Assembly (NCBI GenBank): GCA_017613995.1
Contig: JAGACT010000131.1
Location: 1-7,320 of the forward strand
DNA: 7,320 nucleotides
Origin: Eubacteriaceae bacterium
GTDB taxonomy: Bacteria > Bacillota > Clostridia > Eubacteriales > Anaerofustaceae
Reading direction: 5' to 3'
Within the stretch, counting starts at the first letter, position 1. The number at the start of each line of letters is the position of its first letter. Positions 1 through 4,693 of this stretch are shown piece by piece. Below the pieces are notes generated by a model. It was not told the origin of the DNA. It made no database searches and saw nothing but the letters and a program-made list of their open reading frames with translations. A program made the translations under genes and the position numbers.

Positions 1-72
1 AAAGTTTCAGAAAACAACAAAATGAAATTCGTCAAAGAAGACGGCAAGTGGAAGATCGTGAGCGGTCTTTAG
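1..72 (+). CDS. C-terminal end of an unidentified protein (5' part outside window)
   Basis: An open frame enters from the left edge in frame 1 and stops at TAG 70-72, giving 23 residues that end in KEDGKWKIVSGL. A C-terminus of the type 'F.KEDGKWKI' is frequent in NTF2-like or DUF4878-like extracytoplasmic domains, where the last beta strand carries a G-K-W motif. The fragment is too short to assign a family, so this is only a hint. No clear intrinsic terminator with a U-run follows; the first strong hairpin is about 80 bases downstream. Confidence 0.6.
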   Translation, partial: KVSENNKMKFVKEDGKWKIVSGL

Positions 73-150
73 ATAAAAACTTTATTTCCGAAAATTATCC
101 AGAAACATCTAAAACTTCCCATTAACGTTTGAAGGGATAGAATCTTAATT

Positions 151-207
151 CCCCCGCTAAGTAGCGGGGGTGGCGCGGAGCGACAGGGGTGTGTGTAGAG
201 ACGCACC
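151..207. repeat. GC-rich multi-hairpin element in the spacer
   Basis: In an AT-rich spacer, 151-158 CCCCCGCT pairs perfectly with 163-170 AGCGGGGG around the 4-base loop AAGT. A second stem follows, GGTGTGT (188-194) with ACGCACC (201-207), containing one G-T pair. Between them is a small CGC-GGA-GCG hairpin (about 174-182). No U-run follows, so this is not a typical intrinsic terminator. Its composition contrasts sharply with the surrounding bases, which suggests a dispersed palindromic repeat or a structured RNA segment downstream of the partial gene. Which of these it is cannot be told from one copy. The rest of the spacer 73-340 holds only the promoter listed separately. Confidence 0.5.
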
Positions 208-265
208 AGGGTACATCTCCAAAAAGCATGTGTAGCATTTTACCAATTTTCTTCGAAAAAACTGC

Positions 266-293
266 TTGTTAAATTTTAAATATCCACTATAAT
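266..293 (+). promoter_or_regulatory. Sigma-A-like promoter ahead of the hydantoinase remnant
   Basis: TTGTTA (266-271) and TATAAT (288-293) are separated by 16 bases. Transcription would start near 300 and leave a leader of about 40 bases before the GGAGG (327-331) and ATG 341. The consensus -10 and the AT-rich flanks make this a credible promoter, although the gene it serves appears broken. Confidence 0.6.
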
Positions 294-340
294 CTGAACT
301 TGTTTGTCACATAAAATTTGGCTCCCGGAGGTCCCGAAAG

Positions 341-1379
341 ATGAAAAAAGTTTTGAAGGGTGATGCCCCTGTGTATGGCTGCGGTCAGATATCCTTCCAT
401 CAAGGAGGACATCAGAAAGCTTCTGGACGACGGTAAGATAAGGCTGCGCCCCCTGTATGAGGCACTGTACTTCGTAAAGGAACCCACCGACGTTTCGGTG
501 TATTCGGACGAAGAGTTAAAAGTGCTGGAAATGCTCAGGGAAGGGCCCATCGTATTCGGTTCGGACATAGACTATCTTCTCATGCCCACCGAAAGGCTGG
601 AATCCGAGGGCATAGCCATGCGCTGCGGCATGACCCCCACGGACTTCATGCATCTTAAGGGGGACTTCTGTTCCTATGACAGGGAAGCGTCCCTTCTGGG
701 AGCAAGATACATGCTCAGGGCCATAGCGGACTATACGGAGTGCGATGAGGACCTCTCCAGGCTTACGGATGACATCTACGAACTGGTGGAAAGAAAGGTC
801 TACGACAACCTTCTGAGGATCATGCTGAACCGGGACTATCCGGGAGTGTTCAAGGAGGAACCCGGGCAGCAGATCATGGATCTCATACACGAAAGCTGGG
901 ACCACGATGGCTTCTGCGGCATAGGCTTCACGGCGGACTTCACTCTGGTGGGCATCGGGGCCCCGACCCATCTTTTCCTGCCGAAGGTGGCACAGAAGCT
1001 GGGATGCCCCTGCGTCATACCTGATAACGCGGAAGTGGCCAACGCTCTGGGGGCGGTGCTCTCCAACATTACCAGTGAGGTGACCCTGTCCGTATCCGCC
1101 AATACCTCCTACAACATCCAGGGCAACTACGTACTGTACCTGCCCGACGGAGTGAAGTGCTTTGCCAAGGAATCGGAGGCCGTGGAAGAAGCGAAGAAGA
1201 TCGCCATGAAAATGGCGGAGGAAGACGCCCGACGCATGGGAGCCAGGGGAGAACTGCGCTTCAGCGTTACCGTTCATTCGAACCAGCTCTACGACAAGGC
1301 GGGCAACGTGAAGTCCCTGGGGACCCAGATCACCGCCAGCTGTTCGGACAGCACGGATCAGAGGCTCGCATCACTTTAA
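341..1379 (+). pseudogene. Hydantoinase/oxoprolinase family protein, N-terminally truncated and apparently frameshifted
   Basis: The long frame (GTG 360 or ATG 363 to TAA 1377-1379, up to 339 aa) matches the C-terminal part of the hydantoinase/N-methylhydantoinase A/5-oxoprolinase family. Seen are a linker region with ERLESEGIAMRCGMTPTDFMHLKGDF (split here as ERLESEG and GMTPTD, about residues 78-95, then HLKGDF) and the C-terminal ASKHA-type core, GIGAPTHLFLPKVA and IPDNAEVANALGAV (about 198-233). Intact members are roughly 500-700 aa and begin with a G-I-D-x-G-G-T phosphate-binding motif, which is absent here. ATG 341 has a good GGAGG (327-331, spacing 9) and the promoter at 266-293, but its frame (MKKVLKGDAPVYGCG...) stops at 434-436. 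Removing one base near 375-385 would join it to RYPSIKED of the long frame, giving about 345 aa. The in-frame starts 360, 363 and 375 have poorly placed RBSs. Intact family members are ATP-dependent amidohydrolases acting on hydantoins or 5-oxoproline, so half an enzyme is probably inactive. The C-terminal end looks complete. Confidence 0.75.
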
Positions 1380-1409
1380 CCCGCCGTTAATCGTTTTTTC
1401 AGAACCGTC

Positions 1410-1429
1410 TCATACAAAGAGGGTATGAT
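1410..1429 (+). promoter_or_regulatory. Weak promoter candidate with small inverted repeat before the lipoprotein gene
   Basis: TATGAT (1424-1429) is a reasonable -10, but no good -35 lies 16-18 bases upstream (around 1401-1406 it reads AGAACC). The -10 overlaps an inverted repeat, TCATAC (1410-1415) and GTATGA (1423-1428), around a 7-base loop. This could be an operator or chance. A start just downstream would give a short leader before the RBS at 1446-1451. Confidence 0.3.
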
Positions 1430-1457
1430 CGGTGCATAAGTGCACGGAGGTAGAAAT

Positions 1458-2285
1458 ATGTTCAGGAAGGGGACAGCGATACTGCTGGCAATAGCTGTTA
1501 TGACACTTACAGGATGTGCGTCCAAAGTGGACGTTAAGACGGACGAACCCAAGACCGACGAGCCCGTGGGCAAGATCACCCAGGGCGTTACAGCGGTGCT
1601 TACGAACATCACCGAGGATCACGATTCCAAATATGACTATTCCATGATGGACGCGACCGTCGTGATAAAAAACGATTCCGATATCGGGATCATGAGCGTT
1701 CACGGAAAGATCTTTCTGTACGACGCGAAGGGGGACGTCATGTTCGAGTATCCCTTCAGCTTCAACGGGCAGGATACGCCCATAGCTCCCGGAGAGGAAA
1801 GAGAGCTCAGCTACCTCTTCAGGCTTCCAGGCCAGGGGGGTGTGAAGCAGGCGTCCGTTATCATAATCGAGACCAAGGACGAGATCGAGCTGCCTCCCAA
1901 GCACGTGCCCCAGCAGGGGGAATACCTCTATCAGGCGGTGAACAACGAGTACATCAACAACATGGGAGTCAACCGTCCCGTGAAGCTCACAGTCATCATC
2001 GACCACGGCGGAGACCGCAGCTACGCGGTCTATGACTCATCCCCGGAACTGGACGAGATGATAATCCGCTTCATGAAGATCAAAATAGGGGAGGAGAGCT
2101 ACACCTTCGTAACGGACAACTACAATTCCGTGGTGCTGGAATTTGCGGACGGCACGGAAGCCTCGGTCTCCCTGAACCTTACGGATCTGGAAGTGAATAT
2201 CTACGGCGCCATGAGGCTCTTCAAGCTCACGGACATGGGAGAGTTCTGGACCAAGGCCACTCAGGACGCGGTCTATCCACAGTAA
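1458..2285 (+). CDS. Putative lipoprotein with FxLYD-like segment (275 aa)
   Basis: The start is ATG 1458, which has GGAGGT (1446-1451) six bases upstream; the in-frame GTG 1440 would lie ahead of this RBS. The N-terminus is a type II signal peptide: charged FRK, hydrophobic core GTAILLAIAVM, then lipobox L-T-G-C with Cys20 as the predicted lipidation site. The mature protein should sit on the outer face of the membrane. After Cys20 a short tandem KTDEP-KTDEP (27-36) forms a spacer. Residues about 45-125 resemble an FxLYD-type beta-sandwich: paired strands, KIFLYDAKGDV (84-94) and a proline-glycine turn APGEERELSY (110-119). Residues about 150-275 are not recognised; they are rich in short hydrophobic strands with conserved-looking acidic residues. 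It stands alone between a pseudogene and the 82-aa/dut pair. No enzyme function can be assigned; a cell-surface binding or structural role is the most that can be inferred. Confidence 0.8.
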   Translation: MFRKGTAILLAIAVMTLTGCASKVDVKTDEPKTDEPVGKITQGVTAVLTNITEDHDSKYDYSMMDATVVIKNDSDIGIMSVHGKIFLYDAKGDVMFEYPFSFNGQDTPIAPGEERELSYLFRLPGQGGVKQASVIIIETKDEIELPPKHVPQQGEYLYQAVNNEYINNMGVNRPVKLTVIIDHGGDRSYAVYDSSPELDEMIIRFMKIKIGEESYTFVTDNYNSVVLEFADGTEASVSLNLTDLEVNIYGAMRLFKLTDMGEFWTKATQDAVYPQ

Positions 2286-2307
2286 ACAGTACTATCTATT
2301 AAATCTC

Positions 2308-2326
2308 AGCCGGCCGCTGGCCGGCT
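2308..2326 (+). terminator. Perfect GC hairpin after the lipoprotein gene, possible terminator
   Basis: AGCCGGCC (2308-2315) pairs perfectly with GGCCGGCT (2319-2326) around the 3-base loop GCT, 22 bases after the TAA. There is no U-run (the next bases are ATCGTCATTTCC), so it is not a canonical intrinsic terminator. It may still act as a weak terminator or mRNA 3'-end stabiliser, and its position between two genes fits either role. Confidence 0.4.
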
Positions 2327-2353
2327 ATCGTCATTTCCGGATAAGATGGTCCT

Positions 2354-2381
2354 TTGAATCCAGAGGCCTTTCGTGTATCAT
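2354..2381 (+). promoter_or_regulatory. Promoter of the 82-aa gene / dut unit
   Basis: TTGAAT (2354-2359) and TATCAT (2376-2381) are 16 bases apart, and a start near 2388 would give a leader of about 30 bases before ATG 2419. An overlapping TATATC (2381-2386) is a less well spaced alternative -10. It lies just after the GC hairpin that separates the lipoprotein gene, which fits a new transcription unit. Confidence 0.5.
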
Positions 2382-2418
2382 ATATCTCAGCGGACATATC
2401 CGCTTCGGAGGAATATTT

Positions 2419-2667
2419 ATGGATATCGATCCCAGGCTTAAGAATACGATCATGCATGTGATAGACAACCAGCTCAACGGTTCCGAGCAGAACCTTCCGC
2501 TGGCATACGTTAAGCTGGCCTTCAACAGGCTTGAACCGAAGTACGGGCCGGAGGAGGCCAAGAAAAAGATCGCCGCTGTCTTTTTCAACGAGATGTACCT
2601 TGCCGAGAAGGACGGGACCGAATTCAACGAGGCCCGCTACAAAGAGGAACTGGAGAAGCTGCAGTAA
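2419..2667 (+). CDS. Small acidic helical protein, unknown function (82 aa)
   Basis: ATG 2419 has GGAGG (2407-2411) seven bases upstream. The product is a charged, mostly helical protein with no signal peptide or membrane segment, so it should be cytoplasmic. The pattern I..VIDNQL (about 11-19), then YVKLAFNRLEPKYGPEEAKKKIAAVFFNEMY (about 30-60) and a closing FNEARYKEELEKL (69-81), resembles small clostridial proteins of the DUF1841-like type (helix, G-x-x-x-E-E-A-K/R, helix ending in NE-x-Y, then F-x-E-x-R-Y). That resemblance is from memory and moderate. Its TAA (2665-2667) overlaps the ATG of dut by one base (TAATG), so the two are almost certainly co-transcribed and translationally coupled. 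A direct role in nucleotide metabolism is possible but has no motif to support it. Confidence 0.8.
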   Translation: MDIDPRLKNTIMHVIDNQLNGSEQNLPLAYVKLAFNRLEPKYGPEEAKKKIAAVFFNEMYLAEKDGTEFNEARYKEELEKLQ

Positions 2668-3101
2668 TGCTTAAGATCTATATAAAATACTTCTCGGACG
2701 ACGTGAAGCGGCTCGAGTTCGTAGCGGGCCGCAGCGACTGGTACGACCTGGCCGCAAGCGAAACGGTAGAGCTCAAGGCCGGTGACTTTGCCCTTATCCC
2801 GCTGGGGGTGGCCATGAAGCTTCCCGAGGGATACGAGGCCCATATAGTGCCGAGAAGCTCCACCTTCAAGAACTTCGGACTGCTGCAGTCAAACGGCATA
2901 GGCATCGTGGACAACAGCTACTGCGGGGACAACGACCTGTGGAGGATGCCCGTCTACGCCACCAGGGATACCGTGGTGGAAAAGGGGGATCGCATCGCCC
3001 AGTTCCGTCTCATGAAAAACCAGCCCGAAGCGGAATTCATAGAAGTGGAGGAACTTGGGACCCCGGACCGGGGAGGATTCGGCTCCACGGGCAGAAAGTA
3101 G
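2667..3101 (+). CDS. dut: dUTP diphosphatase (dUTPase), trimeric type
   Basis: It hydrolyses dUTP to dUMP and pyrophosphate, keeping uracil out of DNA and supplying dUMP for thymidylate synthesis; it acts in the cytoplasm. All five motifs of the trimeric family are visible in the 144 aa. Motif 1 is SDWYDLAA (23-30); motif 2 is PRSSTFKNFG (62-71); motif 3 is NGIGIVDNSYCGDND (76-90), where Asp82 is the expected catalytic base and Tyr85 stacks on the base; motif 4 is KGDRIAQFRL (106-115); motif 5 is RGGFGSTG (135-142), the glycine-rich flexible C-terminal arm. Motifs 2 and 3 (SSTFKN, YCGDND) follow the clostridial/phage-like subgroup rather than the E. coli form. The length is normal. ATG 2667 overlaps the stop of the upstream gene, and no separate strong RBS is seen apart from the GGAG within that gene's end (2652-2655), which supports coupling. 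A strong terminator follows 11 bases after the stop. Confidence 0.95.
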   Translation: MLKIYIKYFSDDVKRLEFVAGRSDWYDLAASETVELKAGDFALIPLGVAMKLPEGYEAHIVPRSSTFKNFGLLQSNGIGIVDNSYCGDNDLWRMPVYATRDTVVEKGDRIAQFRLMKNQPEAEFIEVEELGTPDRGGFGSTGRK

Positions 3102-3111
3102 GCAGCGCTGG

Positions 3112-3140
3112 AAAACACCTTGAAACGAGGTGTTTTTTTT
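3112..3140 (+). terminator. Intrinsic terminator after dut
   Basis: AAAACACCT (3112-3120) pairs with AGGTGTTTT (3128-3136) around TGAAACG, and runs into T's 3132-3140. This is a classic rho-independent terminator. The A-rich left arm also gives a shorter T-run on the minus strand, so weak bidirectional action is possible. Confidence 0.9.
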
Positions 3141-3366
3141 GCTGGAATGCACCTCCTTCAGGGGTATGCCTTATCCCTTCAATATCCTTAAGCCTTCTTC
3201 GTTTTGCGAAACATTTTCCGGTTTCACGCATATTCGGCACCGCGAAATGCTTCCAGGACATCGTTTCCGGAGCCCCTGAACGGTGATTTTTGCTTTTTTC
3301 TCTCATTTTTTTACTGGTCAGTTCCCAACAACATCTCCGTTTATGATAAAAAATAACAAATATAGG
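3141..3366. other. Non-coding stretch with several small inverted repeats
   Basis: Part of a 445-base gap (3102-3546) with no supported gene. Visible are AGGGGTA (3160-3166) with TATCCCT (3172-3178); TGCGAAAC (3205-3212) with GTTTCACGCA (3221-3230, two-base bulge); and a long-range pair TTCAGGGG (3157-3164) with CCCCTGAA (3273-3280) that encloses both. GCGAAA recurs at 3206-3211 and 3242-3247, and GTTTC at 3221-3225 and 3263-3267, so alternative pairings exist. T-rich runs follow at 3290-3312. It could be a degenerate REP-like repeat or a structured RNA, or simply a decayed region. Confidence 0.35.
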
Positions 3367-3405
3367 TATAAGCTTTACTTATAGAGGTTATCCGGACAGG
3401 ATAAC
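3367..3405. promoter_or_regulatory. Two adjacent inverted repeats upstream of the xre-fic operon
   Basis: TATAAG (3367-3372) and CTTATA (3378-3383) form one palindrome around CTTTA. Immediately after, GTTATCC (3387-3393) and GGATAAC (3399-3405) form a second one around GGACA. Their centres are about 21 bases apart, close to two helical turns, and they lie about 80-115 bases before the operon promoter. They fit binding sites for a dimeric regulator better than a terminator, since no U-run follows. Which protein would bind is unknown. Confidence 0.4.
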
Positions 3406-3462
3406 AGGGAAAAAGCCAGTAATAAAGCTAAAAATCAGACATTTTTTTGATATATTTTTCGA

Positions 3463-3511
3463 TTGAAATATTACATTAATAGTTGAAATTTTACAGAAAA
3501 AATGGTATAAT
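3463..3511 (+). promoter_or_regulatory. Strong sigma-A-like promoter of the xre-fic operon with overlapping direct repeat
   Basis: TTGAAA (3483-3488), a 17-base spacer and a consensus TATAAT (3506-3511) form the best promoter in the window. A start near 3518 would give about 29 bases of leader before ATG 3547. The -35 is part of a 13-base direct repeat with one mismatch: TTGAAATATTACA (3463-3475) and TTGAAATTTTACA (3483-3495), exactly 20 bases apart start to start. Such spacing places both copies on one DNA face, so autoregulation by the XRE protein or the HTH-Fic protein is a reasonable inference. Confidence 0.75.
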
Positions 3512-3546
3512 AACATCGATTAATAATGTATCTGAAGAGGTAGAAA

Positions 3547-3780
3547 ATGTCACGGTCCTACAACAAACTCTGGCATATGCTCATAGACAGAAACATGTCC
3601 CGCTCCGAGCTGAGAAGGCAGGCCGGGATCACCACGAATGCCCTGGCAAAGCTGGGCAGGAACGAGTCGGTCCCCCTGGTGACCCTGGAGAAGATATGCG
3701 TTGTCCTAAACTGCGGTCTGGACGATATAGTGGAACATTACGCGGACGACAAGGACCCCGGCGTAAGGCAGGCTCTGTGA
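3547..3780 (+). CDS. XRE/Cro-CI-type HTH transcriptional regulator (77 aa)
   Basis: ATG 3547 has GAAGAGG (3534-3540) six bases upstream. The whole 77-aa protein is essentially one five-helix Cro/CI-type DNA-binding domain of the short 'HTH_26' (YozG-like) kind. Residues 5-14 form helix 1 (YNKLWHMLID); residues 18-38 contain the helix-turn-helix, SRSELRRQAGI then TTNALAKLGR as recognition helix; residues 44-63 give LVTLEKICVVLNCGLDDIVE, the typical closing part. It has no sensor or protease domain and no S/T-x-x-x-E-G/N motif, so it does not look like a Fic antitoxin of the VbhA type. It is the first gene after the strong promoter and lies 34 bases before the Fic gene, so it probably controls its own operon. 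The target and any ligand are unknown. Confidence 0.85.
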   Translation: MSRSYNKLWHMLIDRNMSRSELRRQAGITTNALAKLGRNESVPLVTLEKICVVLNCGLDDIVEHYADDKDPGVRQAL

Positions 3781-3814
3781 TGAACAGGCTGCATATTCGG
3801 AAAGGAGGGGGCTC

Positions 3815-4693
3815 ATGGAATATCTAAGCGTAAAGGATCTGGCTGTCAAATGGGATCTTTCCGAGCGGATGGTCAGGCGCTACTGCGAGGAAGGAAGAGT
3901 CGAAGGCGCTTTCATGGAGAACAACCGATGGCTCATCCCGGTGCATCTGCCGAAGCCCCGCAGGCTGCCGTCGCCTCAGAAGATCAGTTCCGATCTGAAG
4001 CAGCGCCTCAAGGGGGAAAAGGACAGGATGATCCTGGGAGGCATCTACCATCATCTGATGACCATGTTCACCTATTCCTCCTGCGCCATGGACGGCAGCT
4101 CCCTGAGCCTCGAGCAGGTGAAGGAGATCTTCGAGAACAACAGGATCAATACCGCGGGGGAATCCCTGAAGGTGGACGACATCATAGAAGTATCCAATCA
4201 TTTCAGGTGCATAGACATGATGATCGATCACTGCGACTCGATGCTCAATCAGGATACTATAAAGCAGCTGCATGTTATACTGAAGGTATGCACCTCCGTC
4301 AGCTGGAATCCCTGGTACCAGGTGGGGGAGTATACCTCCGGCATCCTGGGCCTGGGAGGCAACGAGGACATTACCGACAGGATGAGAAAGCTGGTCAATT
4401 CCTACAACAGAAAAAAGGATAAGGGCCTGGAGGACATCGTGGACCTGTTTGCGGGCATCATCCGCATCCATCCCTTCCGGGACTCCAACGGCAGGATAGC
4501 GAGGCTCATCGCCTTCAAGGAATGCCTGAAGAACAACTATCTGCCTTTTATAATAGACACGGACAGTCAGGACGATTTCAACGGAGCCCTGATACAGTAT
4601 GAGATGGATCCGTCCCTGCTCATGGAGGTATGCCTGTCCTCCCAGGAGAAGCTCAAGGGGATACTGGACGGGTTCGGAATAATCTATGACTGA
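3815..4693 (+). CDS. fic: Fic-domain protein with N-terminal HTH DNA-binding domain
   Basis: ATG 3815 follows AAAGGAGG (3801-3808) with six bases spacing. The 292-aa protein starts with a MerR/excisionase-like winged HTH (about 3-42): YLSVKDLAVKWDLSERMVRRYC then a wing-like NNRWLIP. Residues about 70-285 are a Fic domain, the family that usually transfers AMP from ATP to Ser/Thr/Tyr hydroxyls. The core motif is H219-P-F-R-D-S-N-G-R-I-A-R230, where His219 is the catalytic base, Asp223 the metal ligand, and Arg227 and Arg230 phosphate contacts. The usual Gly after the acidic residue is Ser224. A preceding flap-like GEYTSG lies at 171-176. Before the core, SSCAMDGSSLSLEQV (88-102) is in the place of the class II autoinhibitory helix, [S/T]xxxE[G/N], but the key Glu is Asp93. 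It should be cytoplasmic. Its end overlaps the next ORF by 8 bases. The substrate is unknown; the HTH suggests DNA binding or operon control. Only the fold and motifs are firm. Confidence 0.9.
   Translation: MEYLSVKDLAVKWDLSERMVRRYCEEGRVEGAFMENNRWLIPVHLPKPRRLPSPQKISSDLKQRLKGEKDRMILGGIYHHLMTMFTYSSCAMDGSSLSLEQVKEIFENNRINTAGESLKVDDIIEVSNHFRCIDMMIDHCDSMLNQDTIKQLHVILKVCTSVSWNPWYQVGEYTSGILGLGGNEDITDRMRKLVNSYNRKKDKGLEDIVDLFAGIIRIHPFRDSNGRIARLIAFKECLKNNYLPFIIDTDSQDDFNGALIQYEMDPSLLMEVCLSSQEKLKGILDGFGIIYD

Noticed and set aside
516..1277. Minus-strand open frame of 253 codons
   Set aside because: It lies antisense to the hydantoinase-family frame whose conserved motifs read on the plus strand; no recognisable family or RBS.
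1440..1457. GTG 1440 as start of the lipoprotein
   Set aside because: It lies before the GGAGGT; ATG 1458 has correct spacing and gives a proper signal peptide.
3037..3306. Minus-strand open frame of 89 codons with a protein-like N-terminal half
   Set aside because: No RBS at sensible spacing before its ATG, and it runs into dut on the opposite strand across the terminator hairpin.
3547..3780. XRE protein as a VbhA-like Fic antitoxin
   Set aside because: It contains no S/T-x-x-x-E-G/N inhibitory motif; the candidate motif is inside the Fic protein itself.
3483..3827. Plus-strand frame of 114 codons starting upstream of xre
   Set aside because: It begins inside the promoter -35 region and reads through xre in another frame; the XRE frame has the motif and RBS.
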